DNA of 24,251 nt, taken from positions 1 through 24,251 of the IMG/VR virus record IMGVR_UViG_3300024518_002892; one strand, 5' to 3'. Positions 1 to 6,732 of this stretch are shown piece after piece (position 1 is the stretch's first letter; every line of letters begins with the position of its first letter). The DNA is from a virus. Below the pieces are notes generated by a model. The model had not been told where the DNA came from. It saw only the letters and a program-made list of their open reading frames with translations, and did no database searches. The translations under genes were made by a program, and so were the position numbers.

Positions 1-141
1 AAGGTCTACGGCGATGCGCGGGTCTACGGCGATGCGTGGGTCTCCGGCAATGCGTGGGTCTCCGGCAATGTGGAGGTCTACGGCGATGCGTGGGTCTCCG
101 GCAATGTGGAGGTCTACGGCGATGCGTGGGTCTCCGGCAAT
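1..141 (+). repeat. Tandem 36-bp / 18-bp coding repeats
   Basis: Positions 70-105 and 106-141 are identical 36-bp units, each encoding VEVYGDAWVSGN. Positions 1-69 hold degenerate 18- and 36-bp units of the same type (GTCTACGGCGATGCG and GTCTCCGGCAATGCG modules). The repeats are in frame and encode the beta-helix rungs of the partial gene. Confidence 0.9.
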
Positions 142-399
142 GCGGAGGTCTTGTGGGTCAGCCATGTCGGCAGCGAAGGCGGAACGCTGACGCTCTACCG
201 GACCAAGGACGGTGAGGCCGTCAATCGTGGGTGCTTCTCTGGGTCGCTTGATGAGTTTGCGGCTGCGGTCAAGCGCACGCACCCGGACAACCTTTACGGT
301 CGCGAGTACGCCTTGCTCATCCAGATGATGCGTCTTCGCGTCGCGTCATGGGGGCCGCGAGACTTTAGCGACACCGAAGCCAAGGGAGAGGCAGCATGA
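1..399 (+). CDS. Beta-helix repeat protein, phage type (5' partial)
   Basis: The frame is open from the first base, so the true start lies outside the window; a GTG at 70 is only an internal repeat codon. The first ~50 residues are hexapeptide-like repeats of the form V-x-G-[DN]-A (VYGDAWVSGN units), the pattern of a left-handed beta-helix. A C-terminal domain follows (TLTLYRTKDGEAV, GCFSGSLDEFAAAVKRTH, YGREYALLIQMM). This pairing of repeats and GCF.G..eEF...V..TH domain is familiar from many phage-encoded proteins of unknown function. Its position at the head of a run of small early genes suggests an accessory early protein; it ends in an ATGA overlap with the next gene. Family resemblance is recognised by eye; function is unknown. 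Confidence 0.75.
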   Translation, partial: KVYGDARVYGDAWVSGNAWVSGNVEVYGDAWVSGNVEVYGDAWVSGNAEVLWVSHVGSEGGTLTLYRTKDGEAVNRGCFSGSLDEFAAAVKRTHPDNLYGREYALLIQMMRLRVASWGPRDFSDTEAKGEAA

Positions 400-656
400 G
401 CGCCCTCCCCGCCTGTCTCTCCCCCCGTATCAGCCCTCTCACTCTCGCTGACAGGCTGGCCCATGTGATCCGCGCCCGCCTGTCAGGCCGCGACCCCCGC
501 CAGTCGGATGCCGGGCAGACGCTGCCAGTGGATCGCCTGACCCGCGTTGGCCCCGGCCTCTATGAAATGAGCGTCGATTTCGAGGGTCAGCTCTATCGGG
601 TCCGCGTCGAGCGCGAGATTGACGCCATGCGTCATGAGATCCGGGAGGCGAACTGA
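396..656 (+). CDS. Hypothetical phage protein (86 aa)
   Basis: I do not recognise this protein. ATG 396 overlaps the upstream stop as ATGA and its own TGA overlaps the next start as TGATG, which supports translation as part of the operon. The N-terminal half is rich in Leu, Arg and Pro; the C-terminal half has a short strand-like stretch (GLYEMSVDFEGQLYRVRVE) followed by a charged helix. No signal peptide, membrane segment or catalytic motif is visible. It is one of a run of small coupled early genes. Confidence 0.6.
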   Translation: MSALPACLSPRISPLTLADRLAHVIRARLSGRDPRQSDAGQTLPVDRLTRVGPGLYEMSVDFEGQLYRVRVEREIDAMRHEIREAN

Positions 657-937
657 TGGAGGTCCGCGAAGCACTTTTCGTTTCTGGCTTTCCCGTTGGC
701 GAGCATGGCGAAGACGGCGTTTTCTATCAAGTTGGGAGTGAATACTGGCGGACCGTCTCTGGCGCCCTCCAGCAATGCGGCCCTGTAACACGGATCACCG
801 TGACGGCCGACCTGCCGGGCCTTCATTGCGACATGGAGCGAGTCCGCGTGTTCGACGGTGAAACGGTCATTTTTGAAGGCCCGCTGCACAACCTTGAAGG
901 CGTCACCTATGCCGCCCCGAAAGGCGGTGACGCATGA
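656..937 (+). CDS. Hypothetical phage protein (93 aa)
   Basis: Not recognised. The start overlaps the upstream stop (TGATG at 654-658) and the stop overlaps the next start (ATGA at 934-937), so it sits in a tightly coupled operon. The protein is acidic and looks mainly beta (VTRITVTADLPG, RVRVFDGETVIFEGPLHNLEG), with two cysteines and no membrane segment. The opposite strand is open over part of the region, but the overlapping start/stop junctions favour the plus strand. Confidence 0.6.
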   Translation: MEVREALFVSGFPVGEHGEDGVFYQVGSEYWRTVSGALQQCGPVTRITVTADLPGLHCDMERVRVFDGETVIFEGPLHNLEGVTYAAPKGGDA

Positions 938-1260
938 CCCGCCGCGAGATCGATCCGTATTGGCAAGAGGCCGTCGAATGCGCGCTGGAGGAAGCCGGTG
1001 TTGCGGCAACCAAGGAGCAGGTCGCAGTTATATCCCAAGACATTGAGCGCGCTGCCGGCATGGAGAGCGAAGCGAAGGGGTATCACAACATCCCCAATCC
1101 GCTTCAATCCGAAGTCGATGCGCGGGATCGGGCATTGAAAGCTGCTGACGAAGAGCGCGAACGCCAAGTCGAGATCGCCCAGAAGGAAATCGACACCCAT
1201 TGGCGCCCGCTCGTCACCCGACTTCGTTGGGAGCTGGAAGACGCGAGGTCCGCCTCATGA
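934..1260 (+). CDS. Hypothetical phage protein with C-terminal coiled coil
   Basis: 108 residues. The N-terminal part (PYWQEAVECALEEAGV, KEQVAVISQDIERAAG) resembles a small protein common in alphaproteobacterial phages, in which an 'ALEEAG...t.eQ...ia.di' helix pair precedes a charged coiled coil. Residues ~60-100 are strongly charged and predicted coiled coil (RDRALKAADEERERQVEIA). Versions I recall often end in a CxxC zinc motif; none is seen here. ATGA overlaps exist at both ends. Function unknown. Confidence 0.65.
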   Translation: MTRREIDPYWQEAVECALEEAGVAATKEQVAVISQDIERAAGMESEAKGYHNIPNPLQSEVDARDRALKAADEERERQVEIAQKEIDTHWRPLVTRLRWELEDARSAS

Positions 1261-1370
1261 GCTGGACCGGCCCCTCCAACACCACCGTCTACCCGTCCGA
1301 CTGGATCAAAGCTGCGGCCCTGACCGCCAGCGTTTCCCCACTGATTTTTCTTCTCTGGATTGGAGGCTGA
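1257..1370 (+). CDS. Small putative membrane protein (37 aa)
   Basis: A 37-codon frame starts at an ATG that overlaps the previous stop as ATGA and ends 1 bp before the next ATG. The N-terminal half is polar (MSWTGPSNTTVYPSDWIK) and the C-terminal half is a short hydrophobic stretch (AAALTASVSPLIFLLWIGG) that could span or dip into the inner membrane. The exact junctions on both sides make it a plausible real gene. Function unknown. Confidence 0.55.
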   Translation: MSWTGPSNTTVYPSDWIKAAALTASVSPLIFLLWIGG

Positions 1371-1371
1371 C

Positions 1372-1740
1372 ATGGCTTTTCTGCCGCACCTTGAGCGCGC
1401 ATCTCATGAGCTGCGCGACGTGTTCGACCCGCTCACCGCAGCGATTGAACAGACCGCGACCGCGCGCATTCTGGGCCTGCCGACCGGCATCCCGCTGACC
1501 AGCGCCCGGCGCAACTTGGAGCGTGCGCGCGCCAAGATCAACGCCGCGCTGGACGCCCTCACGCTGGCTGCTGACGGTGCCGAGATCGAAACCCCTGATT
1601 TCGAGCTCACCCCCGCCGGATACGCGGCTATTTTCGACGCCAAGAAGGGCGCACCGCCGAAACGTGGCCCGCGCCTGATTGCCTCGAACAGCCAGCCCGT
1701 CCGGGACTATCCCGATGGCGACGGCCCGGAGGCAGCATGA
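1372..1740 (+). CDS. Hypothetical phage protein (122 aa)
   Basis: I chose ATG 1372 because GGAGG at 1362-1366 is at good distance, rather than the in-frame TTG at 1360. The protein begins MAFLPHLERASHEL and is mostly helical in its first 70 residues (two amphipathic helices, rich in Ala and Arg), then has a Pro/Lys-rich tail (KKGAPPKRGPRL). No known domain was recognised. The stop overlaps the next ATG (ATGA at 1737-1740). Confidence 0.6.
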   Translation: MAFLPHLERASHELRDVFDPLTAAIEQTATARILGLPTGIPLTSARRNLERARAKINAALDALTLAADGAEIETPDFELTPAGYAAIFDAKKGAPPKRGPRLIASNSQPVRDYPDGDGPEAA

Positions 1741-1844
1741 TGCGCCGAGGCCCCATCCTCACCCCATACGGCATGCAGGCGGTTTGCTCGCTTGTGATGG
1801 CCGTTCTCGTCCTCGCCTTCGCGGCTTTCCTCGCGCTGGCCTGA
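1737..1844 (+). CDS. Small single-span membrane protein (35 aa)
   Basis: This 35-codon frame starts in an ATGA overlap with the preceding gene. It encodes a short basic N-terminus (MMRRGPILTPYG) followed by one strong transmembrane helix (AVCSLVMAVLVLAFAAFLALA) running to the C-terminus. It is the last frame before the intrinsic terminator at 1859-1899. Tiny one-span proteins are common in phage early operons; no specific role can be assigned. Confidence 0.6.
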   Translation: MMRRGPILTPYGMQAVCSLVMAVLVLAFAAFLALA

Positions 1845-1858
1845 CCCCCTCCCCAACT

Positions 1859-1899
1859 GGGCCGGGCGCCCTGATCTCACGCGCCCGGCCCGCTTTTTT
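1859..1899 (+). terminator. Strong intrinsic terminator upstream of the ERF gene
   Basis: A perfect 11-bp GC-rich stem (1859-1869 GGGCCGGGCGC pairing with 1881-1891) with an 11-nt loop is followed two bases later by six T residues (1894-1899). The ERF gene's Shine-Dalgarno (GGAG, 1900-1903) follows immediately and its ATG is at 1912. There is no room for a promoter between terminator and gene, so expression of the recombination genes must pass through it. Confidence 0.85.
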
Positions 1900-1911
1900 G
1901 GAGACTGAATT

Positions 1912-2667
1912 ATGACCACCCACGCCCTGATCGCTGATCAGCCTGAGACGCCAGCAAGCAATTCCGCGGCGATTGTCTCGGTTATCGAGCGCGCCGCCTT
2001 GAACCCCGACGTCGATGTTTCCAAAATGGAACGCCTGCTTGATATGCAGCAGCGCATTTTGGACCGATCGGCAAAAGAGGCATTCAACGCCGACTTCGCC
2101 GCCATGCAGCCGGATCTGCCAGTCATCCCCAAGCGGGGTGCGATCAAGAACCGGGATGACAAGGTGCAGTCTACCTATGGCAAATGGGAAGACACCGACC
2201 GGCTTATCCGCCCTGTTCTTCACGGACATGGTTTTGGCCTGTCCTTCCGCACCGAGGAAGGCGACGGCTGCCTCTACGTTACAGCAGTCCTGGCGCACCG
2301 TGAGGGCCACAGCGAGCAAACAACGCTTCGCCTGCCCATTGACACGTCCGGCAGCAAGAACGTTGTGCAAGGCGTCGGCTCGTCCCTTTCCTATGGCAAG
2401 CGGTACTCTGCCGGCGCGATCCTTAATCTGATTTATCAGGACGATCCGGGCGACGATGACGGACATCTTGCCGGGCGCATTTCTGTCGAACGCATCGGAG
2501 AAAGCCATCTGGCCAATCTCCGCCGGGAAATGAAGGAGCTCAGCGTGAACGAGGCCAAGTTCTGCCGAGTTCTGCGCATTGAGGCTTTGGACGATCTGCC
2601 CGCCGAAAGGTTCGCGGATGCCGTCGATATTTTGGCGGCGCGTCGGAGGGAGCGGGCAAATGGCTGA
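1912..2667 (+). CDS. erf: ERF family single-strand DNA annealing protein
   Basis: 251 residues, the usual size of ERF-superfamily recombinases (P22 Erf-like). These proteins bind single-stranded DNA and anneal complementary strands in phage recombination and genome circularisation. Family hallmarks: STYGKWEDTD at 87-96 (the 'Y..Y.d...i.P.L...G...SF' block continues to ~112) and VVQGVGSSLSYGKRYS at 151-166, equivalent to the conserved 'QgiGSaitYarRY' motif. The C-terminal third is a charged variable region. SD GGAG lies 8 nt before the ATG. It overlaps the exonuclease gene by 8 bp, giving an annealase + exonuclease pair like lambda Bet/Exo. Expression is probably gated by the terminator directly upstream. 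Confidence 0.9.
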   Translation: MTTHALIADQPETPASNSAAIVSVIERAALNPDVDVSKMERLLDMQQRILDRSAKEAFNADFAAMQPDLPVIPKRGAIKNRDDKVQSTYGKWEDTDRLIRPVLHGHGFGLSFRTEEGDGCLYVTAVLAHREGHSEQTTLRLPIDTSGSKNVVQGVGSSLSYGKRYSAGAILNLIYQDDPGDDDGHLAGRISVERIGESHLANLRREMKELSVNEAKFCRVLRIEALDDLPAERFADAVDILAARRRERANG

Positions 2668-3289
2668 TCAACGCACAGAAGAATGGTTTGCCGAGCGCAT
2701 GGGCAAGGCTACCGGATCTCGCATTGCTGATATTGTTCGCAAGACCAAAAGCGGCCCGGCGGCATCGCGCAAGAACTATCTGGCGCAGCTCATTTGCGAG
2801 CGGCTGACCGGCTATCGCGAGGAGACCTTTCAGTCTGGCGCGATGGCTTGGGGTAACGACACCGAGCCGCAGGCACGCACGGCCTATGAGTTCTACCGCG
2901 ATGCTGAGGTGAAGGAGGTTGGCTTTATCCAGCATCCGCGCATCAACGAATCCGGCGCCAGCCCTGATGGCCTTGTGGGGAATGAAGGGCTTGTCGAAAT
3001 CAAGTGCCCGAACACGGCCACGCATTTGGAAACCCTGCGCGTCGGCCGGATTGCCCCCGACTACATCATCCAGATGCAATGGCAGATGGCCTGCACGGAT
3101 CGGAGCTGGTGCGATTTTGTATCTTTCGACCCGCGCCTTCCCGCAGCCATGCAGATGTTCTGCCAGCGCATCGAGCGCGATGACGAGCGCATCGCCGATC
3201 TGGAAAGCGAAGTCGAGGCTTTCCTCGGTGAGCTTCACGCGGCGGTTTCCGATCTTGAAGCCCGGTTTGGACAGGAGAAGGCCGCATGA
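2660..3289 (+). CDS. YqaJ/lambda-exonuclease-family viral recombinase
   Basis: 209 residues from ATG 2660, which has GGAGGG at 2645-2650; the open frame extends upstream but only as out-of-frame ERF sequence. The family degrades one strand of duplex DNA 5'-3' to make single-stranded tails for the annealase. Motifs of the PD-(D/E)xK nuclease fold are visible: RTEEWFAERMGKATGSRI at 5-22, GNDTE at 65-69, catalytic Asp103 in SPDGLVG, Glu113 and Lys115 in VEIKCP, and QMQWQM at 138-143. All core residues are present, so it should be active. The C-terminus is a short coiled coil. It is coupled to ERF by an 8-bp overlap and to the next gene by ATGA. Confidence 0.9.
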   Translation: MADQRTEEWFAERMGKATGSRIADIVRKTKSGPAASRKNYLAQLICERLTGYREETFQSGAMAWGNDTEPQARTAYEFYRDAEVKEVGFIQHPRINESGASPDGLVGNEGLVEIKCPNTATHLETLRVGRIAPDYIIQMQWQMACTDRSWCDFVSFDPRLPAAMQMFCQRIERDDERIADLESEVEAFLGELHAAVSDLEARFGQEKAA

Positions 3290-3804
3290 CCCGGCCCGTC
3301 CTCACACGCTGGACCGGCGCGGCATTTGAGCCTGCCAATTCATATCAGGCCCGCATCGCTGGCGAAGCGTATGAGGTGGGCCAGATCATCACTATGGCAC
3401 CGCAGCAAGATCGGTCCATCGCCAGCCACAACCATGCTTTCGCGTGGATTGCGGAAGCATGGGCCAGCCTGCCTGATGAGCATTCTTGCCAGCCGTGGGC
3501 CGCGACCCCGGACCACTTGCGCAAATTCGCGCTGATCCGAACCGGGTATTGCGACGTTAGGTCAATTGTCGCTGCCAGCAAGGCGGAAGCCGTCCGGGTG
3601 GCTGCATTTATCCGCGAGATTGACGAGTTTTCCTACGTCACCATCGAAGGCGCAACCGTCACCCACCTTACCGCGCAAAGCCAGTCCATGAAGGCGATGG
3701 GCAAAAAGCGCTTTGAGGAAAGCAAGCAGGCAATCCTGGAATACATCGCGGATCTGATCGGCGTAGAGCCGGGCGTGCTGATTAAGCAGGAGCGCGCCGC
3801 ATGA
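3286..3804 (+). CDS. Conserved phage protein next to recombination genes
   Basis: 172 residues, starting in an ATGA overlap with the exonuclease. The sequence resembles a protein I recall beside recombination genes in alphaproteobacterial phages: SHNHAFAWIAEAWASLPDE at ~46-64, HLRKFALIRTGYCD at ~76-89, and AQSQSMKAMGKKRFEESKQAILEYIADLIGV near the C-terminus. The blocks look well conserved but I know no biochemical function. Its placement suggests a recombination or replication accessory role, which is inference only. Confidence 0.65.
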   Translation: MTRPVLTRWTGAAFEPANSYQARIAGEAYEVGQIITMAPQQDRSIASHNHAFAWIAEAWASLPDEHSCQPWAATPDHLRKFALIRTGYCDVRSIVAASKAEAVRVAAFIREIDEFSYVTIEGATVTHLTAQSQSMKAMGKKRFEESKQAILEYIADLIGVEPGVLIKQERAA

Positions 3805-3959
3805 CCCGCCTCGACTGGATCCTGGCTGTCACCCGCCTCTGGGTCGTGTCTCCAATGACACGTGACCAGTTGATCGAAGCAAACAAGCCCCTGTTGTCGT
3901 GCCTGTCGCCTGACGAGAAGCGGATCGCATGGGATGAAATGAGGAAGGCCGGAGGATGA
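3801..3959 (+). CDS. Small hypothetical protein (52 aa)
   Basis: A 52-codon frame begins in an ATGA overlap with the upstream gene and ends in an ATGA overlap with the next one. Sequence: MTRLDWILAVTRLWVVSPMT, then a charged helix (SPDEKRIAWDEMRKAGG). It has no membrane span or known motif. The exact junctions on both sides support it as a gene; function unknown. Confidence 0.5.
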   Translation: MTRLDWILAVTRLWVVSPMTRDQLIEANKPLLSCLSPDEKRIAWDEMRKAGG

Positions 3960-4036
3960 CCAGACGCCGGGAGTTTACCCTGTGGGCCATTATCGCGCTG
4001 CTGACGGCCGCGCTCGTTCTTGGAGAACTGACATGA
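3956..4036 (+). CDS. Tiny single-span membrane protein (26 aa)
   Basis: A 26-codon frame lies between two ATGA overlaps. It has a basic N-terminus (MTRRREF) followed by a hydrophobic helix (TLWAIIALLTAALVLGELT), i.e. an inner-membrane microprotein with its basic end likely in the cytoplasm. GGAG for the following gene lies within its last codons, so it may also serve mainly as a translational-coupling leader. Function unknown. Confidence 0.45.
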   Translation: MTRRREFTLWAIIALLTAALVLGELT

Positions 4037-4416
4037 ACAAAGAACGCATCCTGGAAATCGCTGACCTGATCGAAGCCGGTCACAAAGGTATGGTGTTTGA
4101 CATGAGCACCTATGGTCACAAGCACCCTTGTGGCACTGCGGCCTGCATCGCCGGGTGGACGGTGGCCCGCTTTGACACGACTGGCCAGGCCACGAGAATC
4201 GACCACCGCCGTCCGCTGAGCGCTGACAACGTGCTTGGCTGGGCAAGGGATGCCTTGGGGTTGGAGCACGAACGCGCCTGCGACCTCTTCATCCCGACCG
4301 GCTACGAACACGGCGTGGGCGTGTTCGACATCACCGCATCTCACGCTGTCCGCGCCCTCCGTCACCTTGCTGTGACCGGTGAAGTCGATTGGTTCGCTAC
4401 TATGGAGGAGAACTGA
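4033..4416 (+). CDS. Conserved phage hypothetical, CGTAACIAGW motif
   Basis: 127 residues from ATG 4033 (ATGA overlap; GGAG at 4022-4025). A more upstream start is possible in the frame but would run through the microprotein. The protein has the motif HPCGTAACIAGW at ~31-42, with the two Cys close together; I recall this 'CGT.aCiAGW' signature from small phage and bacterial proteins of unknown function. The rest is helical with several His residues. Next gene starts 1 bp after the stop (ATG 4418). No enzymatic role is claimed. Confidence 0.6.
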   Translation: MNKERILEIADLIEAGHKGMVFDMSTYGHKHPCGTAACIAGWTVARFDTTGQATRIDHRRPLSADNVLGWARDALGLEHERACDLFIPTGYEHGVGVFDITASHAVRALRHLAVTGEVDWFATMEEN

Positions 4417-4417
4417 C

Positions 4418-4957
4418 ATGAACATCACAGAACAAGACTGCATTGATGGCCGCGAAGCCGTCCGGCGTGACGGTGAGATCGTGAAGCTGAAGGATTGGGC
4501 TGACCCCGAAGAATACCCGGTGTGGGCGAGTGACGGACGTATGCGCCGTAAGGACGGCCTCATTATCCACTGGGAGAAAAACCAAGCGGACCTTCTCTGC
4601 TGGCGCGAAGACCTCGTGCATGAAGTGCGGGGTTTCACTGTTGAAGATGCGCAGAAGGCGCTGGGCGGTAACTCCATCGGGTTGTCTGCAGGTTTCAAGT
4701 GGGGGTGTTCGCCTCAAGGCGATGACTACTGGTGCAATTTGCACGCAGCAATGCGACGCGGCAAACCCCTGCCCGACGACGCCCGCGACATCCTGCTTGC
4801 ATCCATCGCCGTCGCGAAGCGTGAGGCTGAGCCGAAGCCCGCCGAGAGACCCGAGCCGGTCAAGCAACCGTTCGTCCAGATCGTGGTCAGCGTTCCTCTG
4901 GATCGCGTGGGAGAGCTGCATGAGTTCGCGGCTGGGCTTTGTGGGGAGGGCGCGTAA
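4418..4957 (+). CDS. Hypothetical phage protein (179 aa)
   Basis: ATG 4418 is preceded by GGAGGA at 4404-4409; the longer in-frame version from 4379 would overlap the previous gene's tail. The sequence is polar with many Trp residues (DWADPEEYPVWASDGRM, HWEKNQADLLCWREDL, YWCNLHAAMRRGK). A Pro/Glu/Lys linker (~136-148) is followed by a strand-helix element (PFVQIVVSVPLDRVGELHEFAAGL). No known domain was recognised. The TAA stop overlaps the next ATG (TAATG). Confidence 0.55.
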   Translation: MNITEQDCIDGREAVRRDGEIVKLKDWADPEEYPVWASDGRMRRKDGLIIHWEKNQADLLCWREDLVHEVRGFTVEDAQKALGGNSIGLSAGFKWGCSPQGDDYWCNLHAAMRRGKPLPDDARDILLASIAVAKREAEPKPAERPEPVKQPFVQIVVSVPLDRVGELHEFAAGLCGEGA

Positions 4958-5436
4958 TGGCCGTTGAAGACGCTGTTAAGCGGGAGCGCGCAAAGCAACT
5001 TGCCGCCCAGCCTGTACCTGATGAGCTGGTGGAGGCTGTGTTGCGAGCGGCGAACCTTCTGGCCCTTTGGTGTCCGAGCGATGCGCAAGTAGAAGCCGCC
5101 CGCCTCCGCGCCGCCCTCGACGCACCACGCAAGACAGAGGCGAAGATTCGGGTGTGCCAAATGCAACGGATGAGCGCCCGAGCTTGGGGGCAGCATGAGG
5201 CGATAGCGAAGGAGCTTGGAGAAGACCCCAACCTTGCAACATCAGACGCCCGCACAGCTTGGGAATGGCTTGTCTCTCAAGGCGATGCCGCACCACTCAA
5301 GACAGAGGCGGAGATACGGGCTGATGAGCGGGATCGCCTTTTGTGCCTCGCGTTGGGTTCCGAGGAAGACGACTATTACGCCAGAGATGGCTATGTTGCG
5401 GAGTGGCTCCGCTCTCAGACGCAGGTTGAGGAATAA
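4957..5436 (+). CDS. Hypothetical phage protein with internal duplicated motif
   Basis: 159 residues from ATG 4957, which overlaps the previous TAA; GGGGAGGG at 4943-4950 is its likely SD. The protein is helical and charged. The motif AP-x-KTEAxIR occurs twice (around residues 56-65 and 112-121) and is mirrored at DNA level by a ~32-bp imperfect direct repeat. No membrane segment or catalytic motif was seen. The gene ends 3 bp before the excisionase-like gene. Function unknown. Confidence 0.55.
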   Translation: MAVEDAVKRERAKQLAAQPVPDELVEAVLRAANLLALWCPSDAQVEAARLRAALDAPRKTEAKIRVCQMQRMSARAWGQHEAIAKELGEDPNLATSDARTAWEWLVSQGDAAPLKTEAEIRADERDRLLCLALGSEEDDYYARDGYVAEWLRSQTQVEE

Positions 5437-5439
5437 CCA

Positions 5440-5775
5440 ATGGCGTCTCTGCTCACCATACAACAGGTCTGCCACCGCCTGCTGGTGGATCGAAAGACCT
5501 TGCGCGCAATCAGCGCCAGTGGTGAGCTGCCCCGCATTGTTCTGGGTCGGCGGTCGATCCGCTATGACCCGGACGATGTGAAGGCATTCGAGGAAGGTCG
5601 CAAGCAGTGGGGGTCTACAAGCGAGGGCGCGTCTACTGGTATGAGTTTTGGCAAGCGGGCATCCGACACCGCGCCTCGACCGGCTGTACGTCGAAGCGTG
5701 AGGCAGAAGACATCGAGCGCGAAGCCCGCCGCGCTGCCCGTCTGGGAACAAGCGCTCAGACACGGCTTACCGTAA
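5440..5775 (+). CDS. HTH excisionase-like protein (MerR/AlpA type)
   Basis: The first ~56 residues form a compact helix-turn-helix module: LLTIQQVCHRLLVDRKTLRAI, a turn, then ELPRIVLGRRSIRYDPDDVKAFEEG. This is the HTH_17/AlpA-like pattern (helix, recognition helix, then 'R.gr..ry...dv..fle') used by phage excisionases and directional factors. SD GAGGA at 5428-5432. Residues 57-111 overlap the integrase N-terminus in another frame (169 bp) and have poor-quality composition, so the functional part is probably only the HTH. Its position directly before int supports a role in controlling integration or excision, bending DNA at attP; this is inferred. Confidence 0.65.
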   Translation: MASLLTIQQVCHRLLVDRKTLRAISASGELPRIVLGRRSIRYDPDDVKAFEEGRKQWGSTSEGASTGMSFGKRASDTAPRPAVRRSVRQKTSSAKPAALPVWEQALRHGLP

Positions 5776-6716
5776 ACGAGGCCGCGACCGCGTGGTTTAC
5801 CGACCACGCCCGGCACCTCAAAAGCTGGCGCACCGTGGCTTTCCAGCTCCGAGTCTGTCGCCGGGTTCTCGACTTCTCCAAAGACATAGCCGAGCTTTCT
5901 ACCGCGGACATTGCCGCCGCGATTGCCGCGCGCCGGGCCGAAGAGACCCACAACAAGCGCGCCCCGGCCAATGCGACCATAAACCGTGAAATCATCGACG
6001 TGATGCGGCCGATTCACGGCTATGCCCGGCGTGTGCGCGGGTGTCAGGTTCAGGAAATCGACTGGAAGCCCGTCCGGCTTAAAGAACGCAAAAACCGGGT
6101 GCGGGAGTTCACCCCGGACGAGCAAGCCGCCGTGGTCGCGCAGCTCCTCGATCATCACCGGCTAATCTTGGCATTCTTTGCCCGCTACGGCGCGCGCATG
6201 TCGGAGGGCTGGTTTTCGCTGTCAGCCTTCAATGCGCAGACCGGGCGAATCTGGCTTCGCGACCGCAAAGATGGCGGCGACCATGTAATCAGGCTGATCG
6301 AGAGCGACCGTAAACTGATGGCAGAACGCGCCAAGCGGGCCAAAGAAGCCGGACTCGACACGGTATGGTTTCGGGAAAATCGGGAGGGGGAATTGGTGGC
6401 GATACCGCCGGCCACATTCCAGACGGCCATGAAGCGGGCCTATAAGCGCGCGGGCATCACCGACGCCAGGGCGGTCCATGACTGGCGCCACCATGCCGCC
6501 ACGGCCTTCGTCAGAGCAACCGGCGATTTACGCGCGGCACAGCACCTTCTTGGGCACAGCCAGATTGCCATGACCGGACGCTATGCGCACCCGGAAGAGA
6601 GCGCCGTTACCGACGCGCTGGAGGCTATGGCCGCTGCAGCGACTACCCACAAAATCACCCACAGCAAGGGCGATGGGGAGGCAGGCGAGCGCGACGGCAA
6701 CCCCGGAAAAGACTGA
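5607..6716 (+). CDS. int: Tyrosine site-specific recombinase (phage integrase)
   Basis: 369 residues from GTG 5607, with GAGGAAGG at 5591-5598. The N-terminus (MGVYKRGRVYWYEFW) is the usual short beta-strand arm-binding-like start of phage integrases, followed by a helical core-binding domain (~50-165). The catalytic domain shows Arg197 (YGARMSEGW), Lys221 (DRKDGG), His291 and Arg294 (VHDWRHH), His317 (LLGHSQ) and the nucleophile Tyr326 (TGRYAH); all are present, so it should be active. It catalyses integration and excision at attP/attB. The C-terminal ~40 residues are a polar tail whose DNA contains one 19-bp arm-type repeat. The attachment core, a tRNA-His half, begins 16 bp after the stop codon. 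Confidence 0.95.
   Translation: MGVYKRGRVYWYEFWQAGIRHRASTGCTSKREAEDIEREARRAARLGTSAQTRLTVNEAATAWFTDHARHLKSWRTVAFQLRVCRRVLDFSKDIAELSTADIAAAIAARRAEETHNKRAPANATINREIIDVMRPIHGYARRVRGCQVQEIDWKPVRLKERKNRVREFTPDEQAAVVAQLLDHHRLILAFFARYGARMSEGWFSLSAFNAQTGRIWLRDRKDGGDHVIRLIESDRKLMAERAKRAKEAGLDTVWFRENREGELVAIPPATFQTAMKRAYKRAGITDARAVHDWRHHAATAFVRATGDLRAAQHLLGHSQIAMTGRYAHPEESAVTDALEAMAAAATTHKITHSKGDGEAGERDGNPGKD
6646..6664 (+). repeat. Left arm-type direct repeat (integrase arm candidate)
   Basis: The 19-bp sequence CCCACAAAATCACCCACAG lies inside the 3' end of int and recurs perfectly, in the same orientation, at 6912-6930. The two copies flank the tRNA-His core. Each contains two CCCACA hexamers 12 bp apart. 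Best read as integrase arm-binding sites. Confidence 0.6.
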
Positions 6717-6732
6717 TTATAAAGGGGGAAAA

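Noticed and set aside
1-141. CRISPR array
   Set aside because: Repeats are contiguous and in-frame coding units without unique spacers; they encode beta-helix rungs.
2540-3238. 232-aa minus-strand frame
   Set aside because: Antisense to ERF and the YqaJ exonuclease, whose catalytic motifs are clear.
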